Source: Pseudomonas sp. JUb42 (GTDB lineage: Bacteria; Pseudomonadota; Gammaproteobacteria; Pseudomonadales; Pseudomonadaceae). Taken from it: a stretch of 64,000 bases of DNA. Below, piece after piece: positions 8,055 through 17,119 of this stretch; the first letter of the stretch is position 1, and each line of letters opens with the position of its first letter. The stretch spans positions 62,001 through 126,000 of the forward strand of contig NZ_JANUFD010000009.1 in assembly GCF_024807945.1 (NCBI RefSeq), given 5' to 3'. The notes beneath the pieces are model-generated. The model did no database searches and was not told the DNA's origin. It worked only from the letters and a program-made list of their open reading frames with translations. The translations under genes and the position numbers were made by a program.

Positions 8055-9485
8055 ATGCTCTGGGCCTGTGTCCTGCTGCCACAACTGGCGCTGGACGGCG
8101 TCATGCGTCGTCGTGCCAACCCCGAAGAACCACTGGCCTTGATCAGCGGCACGGCCCAGCGCCGGGTCCTGCAGACGGTCAATGCCGCCGCCAGGGAGCT
8201 GGGGCTGCGCCCCGGCCAGTCATTGAACGCCGCCCACGCCATGACCCGTGAGTTCGCCACCGTTGAATACGACCCGGCACAGACCGATCACTGGCACCGC
8301 CTGCTCGCCGCCTGGGCCTATCGCTTCAGCTCCCAGGTCAGCCTGAAATACCCGCGGGTGCTGTTGATGGAAGTTGAGTCGAGCCTCGGTCTGTTCGGTC
8401 CCTGGCCAGTGTTTGAAGCACGGTTGCGCGAAGAGTTGACGGCGCTGGGTTTCAGCCATCGGATCGTCGTAGCGCCCAATCCGGTGGCGGCGCGGATGCT
8501 GGCCAATGTCCATGATCGCCTGGCCGTTACCTGCACTGCAGAGCTGCAAGAACTGCTGGAGCAGATGCCGGTCAACCGTATCGGCCTGCCCCAGGACGTC
8601 GCCACCGCGTTCGCGCGCATGGGTTTGCATCGCCTGCGTCAGGTCCTGGCCCTGCCCCGTGACACTCTGGCCCGGCGCTTTCCAGCCCAGGTACTGCAAC
8701 ATCTGGACACCCTGCTTGGGCGTCGGCCCGTGGCGCTGCAATGCTATGTGCCGCCGGACCATTTCGACACGCGCCTGGAACTGAATTTCGACGTCGAATC
8801 CCATCAGGCCCTGCTGTTTCCGCTCAAACGCATGATTGCCGATCTGGCCGTGTTCCTCGGCGGGCGCGACAGTGGCGTGCAGCGTTTCGTCATTCACTTG
8901 GAGCATGTTCCCAGTGTCGGCAGCGTGGCGCCGGACACCCTGATCCCGGTCGGCCTGCTCAGTGCTGAACGTGAAGCAACTATGCTGTTCGAACTGGCTC
9001 GCGGCCGTCTGGAACAGGTCGTAGTGCCATCTCCGGTGCGCGCCCTGCGCCTGCAAGCCAAGGACCTGCCCGCCTTCGTGCCGTCCCATCGCGAGCTGTT
9101 CGATGACCGGCCGCAGCAGAATATGCCCTGGGAGCAACTGCGCGAGAGGCTGCGGGCGAAACTGGGCGACGAGGCTGTCAGCGGTTTGAGTTTCCAGGCC
9201 GATCACCGTCCGGAATGCGCCTGGCAAAGCTGCTCGACGAACAAGCCCGCGACCGTCATCAGTTCGGTGCCGCGCCCTGGCTGGCTGCTGCCCGAGCCTG
9301 AGCCCCTGGCCCAAGCCAGCGTGCGGGTGCTGGCCGGGCCCGAACGGATCGAGTCCGGCTGGTGGGACGGCGGTGATATGCGCCGCGACTACTTTCTCGT
9401 CGAAACCCGCAGCGGTCAGCGTGGCTGGGCTTATCGCCGGGTCGGCGATGACAGCGACCTGTTGCTGCATGGCTGGTTCGCATGA
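8055..9485 (+). CDS. imuB: Y-family-like DNA repair protein ImuB
   Basis: A 476-residue ImuB. It is a Y-family polymerase relative that has lost catalytic acidic residues and acts as the hub linking ImuA, DnaE2 and the beta clamp. The N-terminus MLWACVLLPQLALDGV lacks the double-acid metal site of active polymerases. The palm-like segment around LLMEVESSLGLFG also fits inactive ImuB. The C-terminal region ends in SGWWDGGDMRRDYFLVE and GRR/WAYRR blocks typical of the family. The start at 8055 was chosen because the upstream extension overlaps imuA and reads as non-coding. Its last four bases overlap the dnaE2 ATG (ATGA). Confidence 0.9.
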   Translation: MLWACVLLPQLALDGVMRRRANPEEPLALISGTAQRRVLQTVNAAARELGLRPGQSLNAAHAMTREFATVEYDPAQTDHWHRLLAAWAYRFSSQVSLKYPRVLLMEVESSLGLFGPWPVFEARLREELTALGFSHRIVVAPNPVAARMLANVHDRLAVTCTAELQELLEQMPVNRIGLPQDVATAFARMGLHRLRQVLALPRDTLARRFPAQVLQHLDTLLGRRPVALQCYVPPDHFDTRLELNFDVESHQALLFPLKRMIADLAVFLGGRDSGVQRFVIHLEHVPSVGSVAPDTLIPVGLLSAEREATMLFELARGRLEQVVVPSPVRALRLQAKDLPAFVPSHRELFDDRPQQNMPWEQLRERLRAKLGDEAVSGLSFQADHRPECAWQSCSTNKPATVISSVPRPGWLLPEPEPLAQASVRVLAGPERIESGWWDGGDMRRDYFLVETRSGQRGWAYRRVGDDSDLLLHGWFA

Positions 9486-12400
9486 GCGCTGATTACGCCG
9501 AGCTGCATTGCCTGTCCAACTTCAGCTTTCAGCGTGGTGCATCCAGCGCCAAGGAGTTGTTCGAACGGGCCAAACTGCATGGTTATCAGGCCCTGGCGAT
9601 CACCGATGAATGCACCCTGGCCGGGATCGTGCGCGCCTGGCAGGCGGCAATGGGCTGTGAACTGCCACTGATAATCGGCAGCGAAATCACCATCGAGTTC
9701 GGTCCGAAGGTGGTGTTGCTGGTGGAAAACCTGACCGGTTATCAGGCGCTCTGCCGTCTGATCACCCAAGGCCGGCGCCGCAGCAAGAAAGGCGAATACC
9801 GGCTGCTGCGCGAGGATTTCCAGGGACCGCTTGCCGGGCTATTGGCCTTGTGGGTGCCGGACCTCGAGCAGGATGCCGATACACGTCAGGAACAAGGTGA
9901 ATGGCTGCGTGGGACTTTTCCGCAGAATCTGTGGCTGAGCGTCGAACTGCATTGCGGGCCGGATGATCGCCAGCGCCTGAGCACTCTGCTCGCCCTGGCA
10001 CGATCCCTGGCCATCCCGGCAGTGGCCAGTGGCGACGTGCACATGCATGCCCGGGGTCGGCGCGCCTTGCAGGACACCATGACCGCGATCCGCCATCACA
10101 CCACCGTGGCCGAAGCCGGGCATCGCCTGTTTGCCAATGGTGAACGGCACCTGCGTGCACCCGCAGCATTGGGCGAGATCTATCCGGCACACCTGCTCGA
10201 TGAAACCCTGAATATTGCTCGGCGCTGTACGTTCAGCCTTGATGAGTTGAAGTACGAATATCCCCGTGAACTGGTGCCCGCCGAGCAGACTCCGGCCAGT
10301 TGGCTCAGGCATCTGACCGAGGAAGGTGCGCGCAAGCGTTGGCCGGAGGGTGTGCCAGCGGTTGCACGGGAAGCTATCGAAAAAGAGCTGAGAATTATCT
10401 CGGTAAAGAAATACGAGAGCTATTTTTTGACGGTGCATGACATCGTCAATTTTGCTCGTAATCAGAGCATTCTCTGTCAGGGTCGTGGCTCGGCGGCCAA
10501 CTCAACGGTTTGTTTCGCACTGGGCATTACCGAGCTGGATCCAGCCAAGATCAATCTGCTGTTTGAACGTTTTATTTCCGAAGAGCGTGACGAGCCGCCA
10601 GATATCGATGTGGACTTCGAGCACGAACGTCGCGAAGAAGTCCTGCAATACGTATTTCGCCGATATGGCCGAGGCCGAGCTGCTCTTACGGCGGTGGCCA
10701 GTACCTATCACGGCGCCGGAGCGATTCGTGATGTCGCTCGGGTGCTGGGCCTGCCGTCCGACCAAATCAATGCTCTGGCCGACTGTTGCGGACGCTGGAA
10801 TGACAACATCCCGCCAGCAGAACGCCTGCGCGAGAGCGGCTTTGAACCGGACAGTCCGATATTGCGTCGAGTCCTGGCATTGACCGGCGAATTGATCGGT
10901 TTTCCTCGCCATCTTTCGCAACACCCCGGCGGCTTCGTAATCTCTGAGTATCCTTTGGAAACCCTGGTGCCGGTGGAGAACGCCGCTATGGCCGAGCGCA
11001 CCATCATTCAGTGGGACAAGGACGACCTTGATCTGGTCGGCCTGCTCAAGGTGGATATTTTGGCTCTGGGTATGCTGAGCGCGTTGCGCAGGACATTCGA
11101 TCTGGTGACCCGTTATCGAGGTTATGACCTGACCATCGCGAAGATTCCAGACGCAGACAAACCCACTTACGACATGATCAGCCGCGCCGACACCGTCGGC
11201 GTATTCCAGATCGAGTCACGGGCGCAGATGTCGATGCTGCCGCGGCTCAAGCCACAGAAATTTTACGATCTGGTGATCGAGGTTGCCATCGTTCGACCCG
11301 GCCCGATTCAGGGCGACATGGTGCATCCGTATCTGCGCAGGCGAAATGGTGAAGAAGAGGTCACCTACCCTTCAGAAGAACTCAAAGTGGTCTTCGAGCG
11401 CACGCTGGGTGTACCGCTGTTTCAGGAACAGGTCATGCAACTGGCGATTGTCGCTGCTGAATATACGGCTGGCGAAGCTGATCAGCTGCGCCGCTCCATG
11501 GCCGCCTGGAAGCGTCATGGGGGTCTTGAGAAGCATCGGGATCGGCTCACCGAGCGGATGCAAAAAAAAGGTTATCCAGACGACTTCATCCACCGCATCT
11601 TCGAACAGATCAAAGGCTTCGGCAGCTACGGCTTCCCCGAATCCCATGCCGCCAGTTTCGCCCTGCTGACGTACGCCAGTTGCTGGCTTAAATGCCATGA
11701 ACCGGCCGCTTTCACCTGCGCCCTGATCAATAGCTGGCCCATGGGTTTCTATACCCCCGACCAGCTTTTGCAGGATGCTCGTCGCCACCATATCGAAGTG
11801 CGCCCGGTGGACGTGCGCTACAGCGATTGGGACTGCTCACTGGAACCCCTGGAAAATCGCGAATACACCCAGAACCTGGCGATCCGCATGGGCCTGCGCA
11901 TGATTCGTGGCCTGCCTGAAGAAGATGGCCGCCGCATCGAACGGGTGCGCCAACAGCTTGAGTTCCGCGACGTCACCGACCTGTGCGTACGCGCCGACCT
12001 GGACAACCGCGCCCGGGCCCTGCTTGCAGACTCAGGCGCCCTGCGCGGGCTGGTCGGCCATCGCCATCGTGCCCGCTGGGAAATTGCCGGAGTCGAAGTG
12101 CAACGGCCATTGTTCGGCGATGACTGCTTCGGCGCCGAAGCGCAGGTCGTTCTGCCCTTGCCCAGCGTCGCCCAGGACCTCAAGGCCGACTACGACACTC
12201 TCGGCACCACCCTCGGCCCCCATCCCCTGGCCCTGCTGCGCAATAGCCTTGCGGCCAAGCGCTTTCGCAGCGCCAAGGATCTGCTCGATGAAGAACACGG
12301 CCGCAACTTCAGCGTCGCTGGCCTGGTGGTCGGACGCCAACGCCCCGGCACCGCCAGCGGCGTGACCTTCGTCACCCTGGAAGACGAACACGGCACCATC

Positions 12401-12583
12401 AACGTCGTGGTCTGGCGCGACCTGGCCGAGCGCCAGCGCAAGGTCCTGGTCGGCTCGCAACTGCTGCAGGTGTTCGGCAAGTTCGAGTTTCAGAACGGCG
12501 TGCGCCATGTAATCGCCCAGCGCTTGTTTGATCTAACGCCATTGCTGACCGGGCTGGATGTGCGCAGCCGCGATTTCAAGTGA
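9482..12583 (+). CDS. dnaE2: error-prone DNA polymerase DnaE2 (ImuC)
   Basis: A 1033-residue C-family polymerase, the expected length for DnaE2. It is the catalytic subunit of the ImuABC mutasome and performs mutagenic bypass. An N-terminal PHP domain opens with ELHCLSNFSFQRGAS and is followed by the palm, with the catalytic aspartates in PPDIDVDFEHERREEV and the QHPGGFVIS and FGSYGFPESHAASFA blocks. A C-terminal OB-fold segment (about 930-1010) contains VTFVTLEDEHGTINVVVW. The ATG overlaps imuB by four bases. The middle (about 10330-11590) uses many A/T-ending codons whereas both flanks strongly prefer G/C at third positions, suggesting mosaic ancestry. An A8 run lies at 11562-11569. Confidence 0.95.
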   Translation: MSADYAELHCLSNFSFQRGASSAKELFERAKLHGYQALAITDECTLAGIVRAWQAAMGCELPLIIGSEITIEFGPKVVLLVENLTGYQALCRLITQGRRRSKKGEYRLLREDFQGPLAGLLALWVPDLEQDADTRQEQGEWLRGTFPQNLWLSVELHCGPDDRQRLSTLLALARSLAIPAVASGDVHMHARGRRALQDTMTAIRHHTTVAEAGHRLFANGERHLRAPAALGEIYPAHLLDETLNIARRCTFSLDELKYEYPRELVPAEQTPASWLRHLTEEGARKRWPEGVPAVAREAIEKELRIISVKKYESYFLTVHDIVNFARNQSILCQGRGSAANSTVCFALGITELDPAKINLLFERFISEERDEPPDIDVDFEHERREEVLQYVFRRYGRGRAALTAVASTYHGAGAIRDVARVLGLPSDQINALADCCGRWNDNIPPAERLRESGFEPDSPILRRVLALTGELIGFPRHLSQHPGGFVISEYPLETLVPVENAAMAERTIIQWDKDDLDLVGLLKVDILALGMLSALRRTFDLVTRYRGYDLTIAKIPDADKPTYDMISRADTVGVFQIESRAQMSMLPRLKPQKFYDLVIEVAIVRPGPIQGDMVHPYLRRRNGEEEVTYPSEELKVVFERTLGVPLFQEQVMQLAIVAAEYTAGEADQLRRSMAAWKRHGGLEKHRDRLTERMQKKGYPDDFIHRIFEQIKGFGSYGFPESHAASFALLTYASCWLKCHEPAAFTCALINSWPMGFYTPDQLLQDARRHHIEVRPVDVRYSDWDCSLEPLENREYTQNLAIRMGLRMIRGLPEEDGRRIERVRQQLEFRDVTDLCVRADLDNRARALLADSGALRGLVGHRHRARWEIAGVEVQRPLFGDDCFGAEAQVVLPLPSVAQDLKADYDTLGTTLGPHPLALLRNSLAAKRFRSAKDLLDEEHGRNFSVAGLVVGRQRPGTASGVTFVTLEDEHGTINVVVWRDLAERQRKVLVGSQLLQVFGKFEFQNGVRHVIAQRLFDLTPLLTGLDVRSRDFK

Positions 12584-12590
12584 TGGTGCA

Positions 12591-12681
12591 GTGGGAGCGA
12601 GTTGATTCGCGAAGAGGCACTTTACAATCGCTGCATTTTCAGCGGCGGAAACATTGCTTTCGCGAATGAATTCGCTCCCAC
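12591..12681. repeat. paired inverted repeat (REP-type)
   Basis: GTGGGAGCGAGTTGATTCGCGAA (12591-12613) pairs with the imperfect inverted copy at 12659-12681, which ends GCTCCCAC. It sits just after dnaE2 and before tag and can form a long hairpin that may act as a transcript end for either gene. Confidence 0.7.
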
Positions 12682-12729
12682 AATCGCTCCACAGAATGTT
12701 GGTGATCAGTAGGTTTGCGATTACCGGTC

Positions 12730-13401
12730 CTATGAAAGATCTAATCCACAGCCCGCCCAAATCCCCGAACTCCCCCGTCGATGACTCTCCAGCAAGTGCG
12801 TATCCACCATGCCAATCGCCTCCATCAAGGCAAACATCGTGGTCGGCCCGACAAAGCTGAAACCGCGCTTGCGCAGCGCCTTGCTCATGGCCAGGGACTC
12901 GGCTGATGTTGTCGGTACTTCCTCCATGGTCCGGGGCATCGGGGTGATCGGGGGTTTGAATGACCAGATGAAATCGGCCAGGCCGCCATCCGCTCGTAGC
13001 CTGATAGTGGCCTGGGCGTTATTAATGGTGGCGAGGATCTTGGCGCGGTTGCGGATGATGTCGGCATCGTCCATGAGCCGGGCGATATCGTCCTGATCGA
13101 AGGCGGCGACCTTATCCGGATCGAACTGTGCAAACGCCGCCCGAAAAGCTTCGCGCTTGCGCAGGATGGTCAGCCAGGACAGGCCCGATTGGAAGGCTTC
13201 CAGGCTCAAACGCTCGAACAACCCGCGCTCGTCATGAATGGGCATGCCCCACTCGGTGTCGTAGTAGTGCTTGAGCAACAGATCAGTCGCTGCCCAGGGC
13301 GGCCGGACCAGCCCGTCGTCGCCGGTGACCGGATGAACGGGCTTGACCCTGGCCACTCGTTCAGCAGGCGGTTTGGCTGGCTTTTTTTGTTCGTTGGTCA
13401 T
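12730..13401 (-). CDS. tag: DNA-3-methyladenine glycosylase I, zinc-ligand-poor form
   Basis: A 223-residue Tag-family base excision enzyme that removes 3-methyladenine from DNA. The core HYYDTEWGMPIHDERGLFERL, SLEAFQSGLSW (with the catalytic glutamate) and KALRKRGFSFVGPTTMFA align well to E. coli Tag. The E. coli zinc-snap residues Cys4 and His17 are not matched: the N-terminus has no cysteine in the right place and the histidine position is tyrosine; the C-terminal cysteine also appears replaced. The start at 13401 (MTNEQKKP) was preferred over an upstream extension of 41 codons with no family similarity. It neighbours the mutasome, so damage repair functions cluster here. Confidence 0.9.
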   Translation of the reverse strand: MTNEQKKPAKPPAERVARVKPVHPVTGDDGLVRPPWAATDLLLKHYYDTEWGMPIHDERGLFERLSLEAFQSGLSWLTILRKREAFRAAFAQFDPDKVAAFDQDDIARLMDDADIIRNRAKILATINNAQATIRLRADGGLADFIWSFKPPITPMPRTMEEVPTTSAESLAMSKALRKRGFSFVGPTTMFALMEAIGMVDTHLLESHRRGSSGIWAGCGLDLS

Positions 13402-13587
13402 GCAGCAAGGCTTCCAAAAGCTGATTGACGAAGATGACATAGCGACTGGCCAACCACTCACAGCGCTCCACGGCCGGGAGTCTACTTCGCCGACAACACC
13501 ACGCCCACTGAAGATCCCAGGCATTTGCGAGCATCAGGTCATCGTCCGTATGCTTGGCACTCCATCCCTGATCCTGAAGGCAGCGCC

Positions 13588-14712
13588 ATGAGCATTTCTG
13601 TCACTATCATCGGCGCAGGCCTCGGCGGCCTGACCCTCGCCCGGGTCCTGCATGTTCACAATATTGAGGTTACGGTCTACGAGGCCGATGCCTCTGCCGA
13701 TGCACGCGCCCAAGGCGGCATGCTTGATATCCATGACTACAACGGCCAGGTGGCATTGCAGACGGCCGGTCTGCTGGAAAGCTTTCGCGGCCTGATCCTT
13801 GAGGGTCGCGAGGCGATCCGGATTCTTGATCGGGATGCCAATGTCTTGTTTGAAAAACACGATGACGGCAAGGGCGGACGCCCCGAGGTCATGCGCGGCG
13901 AACTACGTCAGTTGTTGCTTGATTCGCTGCCTGCCGATTGCGTCAAGTGGGGCCATAAGGTCAGTGAAGTACGCGCCCTGGACGAGGCTCGCCACGAGGT
14001 CACCTTCAGCAACGGCGCCTCTGTTGTCACAAGCCTGTTGGTCGGCGCAGACGGCGCCTGGTCCAAGGTGCGCCCGCTGCTGTGCGATGCCACCCCCGCG
14101 TACACGGGCAGAGCGCTTATCGAGACGTATCTGTTGGACAGCGACAAACAGCACCCGGCCACGGCACAAGCGGTCGGCCAGGGATCGCTGTTTGCGCTGG
14201 CGCCAGGCAAGGGCATTCAGGCCCACCGGGAAAAGGCCGGCACCCTGCACACCTATGTGGCGCTGAGCATGCCTGAGGCCTGGTTTGCTGACATGGACCT
14301 CACCGATGCCGAGGCGGCCAAGACCCGCATCGCCCAGCAATTCCCTGGCTGGGCTCCAGCGCTCACCGCCTTGATCACCGCGTCCGATACGCCCCCGGTA
14401 TTTCGCCCGCTCTACGCCCTGCCAGTGGGCCAGTGCTGGGAACGGGTAGCCGGGGTCACGCTGGTCGGCGATGCTGCCCACCTTTCGGCGCCCAACGGTG
14501 AAGGGGCCAATCTGGCCATGCTCGACGGCGCCGAACTTGGCCTGGCGGTTACCCGGTATCCAGACGACCTCGAAGCCGCTCTGGCCGAGTACGAGTTGGC
14601 CATGTTCACCCGCAGCACTGATGCGGCCATCGATGGCGATCAACTCTATGAACTGCTGTTTGGTGACGATGCACCCTACAGCCTGGTCAAGGCTTTCAGT
14701 TCGGGGACATAG
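13588..14712 (+). CDS. FAD-dependent monooxygenase, TetX-like
   Basis: A 374-residue class A flavoprotein monooxygenase. The FAD dinucleotide-binding motif GAGLGGLTLARVL is at the N-terminus, followed by the acidic turn VYEADAS, a QGGMLDIHDYNGQVAL segment, the DG motif VGADGAWSKVR (about 155) and the second FAD motif VTLVGDAAHLSAPNGEGAN (about 292-310). The GGxLDxHxxxGQ pattern and overall layout resemble TetX tetracycline-inactivating enzymes, but the same subgroup includes many enzymes of unknown substrate. The start at 13588 places the Rossmann motif at residue 8 as usual; the upstream extension is not conserved-looking. It is divergent from tag. Confidence 0.88.
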   Translation: MSISVTIIGAGLGGLTLARVLHVHNIEVTVYEADASADARAQGGMLDIHDYNGQVALQTAGLLESFRGLILEGREAIRILDRDANVLFEKHDDGKGGRPEVMRGELRQLLLDSLPADCVKWGHKVSEVRALDEARHEVTFSNGASVVTSLLVGADGAWSKVRPLLCDATPAYTGRALIETYLLDSDKQHPATAQAVGQGSLFALAPGKGIQAHREKAGTLHTYVALSMPEAWFADMDLTDAEAAKTRIAQQFPGWAPALTALITASDTPPVFRPLYALPVGQCWERVAGVTLVGDAAHLSAPNGEGANLAMLDGAELGLAVTRYPDDLEAALAEYELAMFTRSTDAAIDGDQLYELLFGDDAPYSLVKAFSSGT

Positions 14713-14791
14713 GCAGTCTCCGGTGCCAGGGCAAGCCCGCTACACTGATACCACGCGCTATCAGTGTGCGGCCCGCTTCTCTCGGAGTTCA

Positions 14792-15526
14792 ATGATGCGG
14801 TTGTGTATCGTCCATCTGTTGTTGGGACTGTTCAGCGTGACTGCATGGGCTGATCAGCCCGGTGCCGTGATCTACCTGCCCGAGGCCATGCCGTTGGCGA
14901 CTTCGTCCAATTCAGCCAGGCATGGCCTGTTCGGCGATATCGCCCTGGAGGCCCTGGACCGGGCCGGGTACCGGGTGACGATCAAGTCCGATCCCGTACT
15001 GCGCGCGACATCACGCTTGCGCGAAGAGGAAAACCTGCTGTTCACGCCCTTTTCCCGAACCCCCGACCGGGAGGATCATTACACCTGGGTCGCGTCGGTG
15101 ATGCCCCTGCCCCGAGCCTTTTTCAGCTATACCGAGCCGGTGCAGGACTTCGAACAGGCACGCAAACGTTACAAGCGCATCGGCGTCGGCACTGGCACCG
15201 CCCAGGAAGAAATCCTGCTGCGCCAAGGCTTCAGCCCCAGCCAGATCTACCCGCTGAAACTCGGTGATACGCCGATAAAACTGCTGGAGCTGAACCGTAT
15301 CGACGCCTGGTTCACCGTGGTGCCGGAAGGCAAGTACGACTGGGGACGCAGCAATAACAAACCGCTGCTCATGAGCCCGGAACTGGCCAGCACTGATATG
15401 TATCTCGTCTGCTCGAAACGCTGTGACGCCACCATGGCAATGGCGTTGCGTCAGGCCATGGACGCCCTGCGCGCCGACGGCACGATCAGCCGTATTCAGG
15501 CTCGCTATCTGGGTGAACCGGACTGA
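14792..15526 (+). CDS. periplasmic solute-binding protein family 3
   Basis: A 244-residue protein of the extracellular solute-binding family 3 type (amino-acid binding in ABC systems). A signal peptide (MMRLCIVHLLLGLFSVTAWA, cleavage before DQ) is clear. The ATG pair has GGAG seven bases upstream. Motifs such as GDIALEALDRAGY, IGVGTGTAQEEILL and the C-terminal LRQAMDALRADGTISRI are typical. No permease or ATPase genes are adjacent, so it may be an orphan binding protein or sensor-like relative. Ligand unknown. Confidence 0.85.
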   Translation: MMRLCIVHLLLGLFSVTAWADQPGAVIYLPEAMPLATSSNSARHGLFGDIALEALDRAGYRVTIKSDPVLRATSRLREEENLLFTPFSRTPDREDHYTWVASVMPLPRAFFSYTEPVQDFEQARKRYKRIGVGTGTAQEEILLRQGFSPSQIYPLKLGDTPIKLLELNRIDAWFTVVPEGKYDWGRSNNKPLLMSPELASTDMYLVCSKRCDATMAMALRQAMDALRADGTISRIQARYLGEPD

Positions 15527-15535
15527 CCGACTGAA

Positions 15536-16390
15536 TCAGGCGCGGCCCAGTTGCTGGCGAATATGCCGGGCCAGTTCATCGGCGGCGGCACTTGCAGTCC
15601 CTTTGGCGCGATGCAGCGAGATGGCGAACGGCGCAAGCTCCGGCAACTGTGCATCAGGGGAAAGAATCTCGAGGCCAGCCGGCAGTGTCGATTGCAGCCA
15701 TACCGACACCGCCAGATCGTTGCTGACCATGGCCACGGTCGCTTCGAGATTGCCGCTCTCGAACAGGGTCTTCCAGGGTCGGTCCTGACTCTCCAGCGCG
15801 GTGATCACCGGCGCACGAAAGGCGCAGGTGTCCGCCACCAGTGATACCGGGAGCGGCGTCTTCAGAAAGGCCGTGCCGCCCTTGGCCCCGGCCCATACCA
15901 GACGCTCGATGGACAGGCATTCCCCCGAGGCCGCCGTAGCGACTTCTTCGACAATGGCAAGATCCAGGGAACCGTTGGCTATTTCAGCAGAGAGCTCACT
16001 GGACGAACCACATTTGAGCGACAGCTCTACCTGAGGATTGGCCTCGATATAGGCCTTGAGGGTCGGTGCAATCCAGGCCCCGGCCAGATCGTAGGGCACA
16101 CCCAGGCGAACACGGCCCTGCATCGCGTCGCCCTTGACGTCCGCCCAGATCTGCTCGTTGAGCGCCAGCATCTGCCGCGCCTTGGTAAACAACCGCTCGC
16201 CCAGGGGCGCCAGGCGCATGCCGCGTCGGTCCCGCACGAGCAAGGGCGCACCCATGACCTCTTCCAGCCGCTTGATCTGCTGGCTGATCGCCCCTTGGGT
16301 CAGATGCAGAAATCGGGCAGCCGCAGTCATGCTGCGTTGTTCGGCAACCACGACAAAGGTGCGCAGCAGGAGCAGGTCGAGAGTACGCAT
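15536..16390 (-). CDS. LysR-family transcriptional regulator
   Basis: A 284-residue LysR regulator with an N-terminal winged helix-turn-helix (LLLLRTFVVVAEQRSMTAAARFL, then QGAISQQIKRLEE) and a C-terminal effector-binding domain. It is divergent from a LysE-type exporter, and a perfect inverted repeat in the gap (16431-16448) is a likely binding site. The probable role is ligand-dependent activation of the exporter. The ATG at 16390 was chosen; the frame also has a TTG two codons upstream. Confidence 0.9.
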   Translation of the reverse strand: MRTLDLLLLRTFVVVAEQRSMTAAARFLHLTQGAISQQIKRLEEVMGAPLLVRDRRGMRLAPLGERLFTKARQMLALNEQIWADVKGDAMQGRVRLGVPYDLAGAWIAPTLKAYIEANPQVELSLKCGSSSELSAEIANGSLDLAIVEEVATAASGECLSIERLVWAGAKGGTAFLKTPLPVSLVADTCAFRAPVITALESQDRPWKTLFESGNLEATVAMVSNDLAVSVWLQSTLPAGLEILSPDAQLPELAPFAISLHRAKGTASAAADELARHIRQQLGRA

Positions 16391-16430
16391 AGGCAATCTA
16401 TTAGGGATCTTAATTCATAAGATAACAAAC

Positions 16431-16448
16431 ATTAGTTTCCATACTAAT
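16431..16448. promoter_or_regulatory. LysR-type operator between regulator and LysE exporter
   Basis: ATTAGTTTCCATACTAAT is a perfect 6-bp inverted repeat with a 6-bp spacer. It lies in the divergent gap between a LysR regulator and a LysE exporter and fits the T-N11-A style of LysR boxes. Confidence 0.65.
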
Positions 16449-16492
16449 CGGCAAGCCGGTATCTAGTCGAGATCATTTATGGAAACCGGCCC

Positions 16493-17086
16493 ATGCTCGA
16501 ATCATTACTCCCGCTCCTGCTGTTCGTACTCATCTCTACCTTCAGCCCCGGTGGCGCCACCACCCTGGCCACGGCCTCCGGCGCGAACTTCGGTTGGCGG
16601 CGCTCATTACCGCTGCTGGCGGGCATATCCTTTGGCCTGGCGAGCGTGGCTGCTGCGGCAGCGGCCGGGCTCGGCGGCTTGATCCTGGCGATACCGTCCC
16701 TGCAATTGGCGATGAAGCTGGTGGGCTCGATTTATCTGCTCTGGCTTGCCTGGCAGATCGCCCGCCGTGGTGCTCCGGGCGTCGCTGGCACCAAGGAAAA
16801 ACCGGCAAGTTTTGTCACTGGCGTCTGGCTGCTCTGGCAAAACCCCAAGGCCTGGGCCATGACCCTGAGCGCTGCCGCGTCCTTTGCTGCATTAGCCCAA
16901 AGCCCTACAGCACTGGCTTTGTTGCTGGGTTCGGTGTTTGCCCTGAGCTGCGCGCTGTCGCTGACGACCTGGTGTATCGCTGGGTTGATGCTGGCGAGGG
17001 CGCTGAAGAGCGAGCGACAGTGGCGGATGCTGAACATGGCGTTGGGGGGGTTGCTGGTGGCTTCTGTTGTGCCGATCTGGTTTTAG
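16493..17086 (+). CDS. LysE/RhtB-family amino-acid exporter
   Basis: A 197-residue membrane protein with about six hydrophobic helices and the LysE family opening FVLISTFSPGGATTLATASG, where the SPGP-like motif sits in the first loop. The later WLLWQNPKAWAMTLSAAA block is also characteristic (family pattern NPKAxxF). Members export amino acids or related compounds. Expression is likely driven by the divergent LysR regulator. Substrate unknown. Confidence 0.9.
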   Translation: MLESLLPLLLFVLISTFSPGGATTLATASGANFGWRRSLPLLAGISFGLASVAAAAAAGLGGLILAIPSLQLAMKLVGSIYLLWLAWQIARRGAPGVAGTKEKPASFVTGVWLLWQNPKAWAMTLSAAASFAALAQSPTALALLLGSVFALSCALSLTTWCIAGLMLARALKSERQWRMLNMALGGLLVASVVPIWF

Positions 17087-17119
17087 ATATCTGCGGATCT
17101 GGAATGCGATTTCGCAGGA

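Noticed and set aside
8220..9470. 416-codon minus-strand ORF opposite imuB
   Set aside because: Antisense to imuB; Gln/His-rich composition and no ribosome site.
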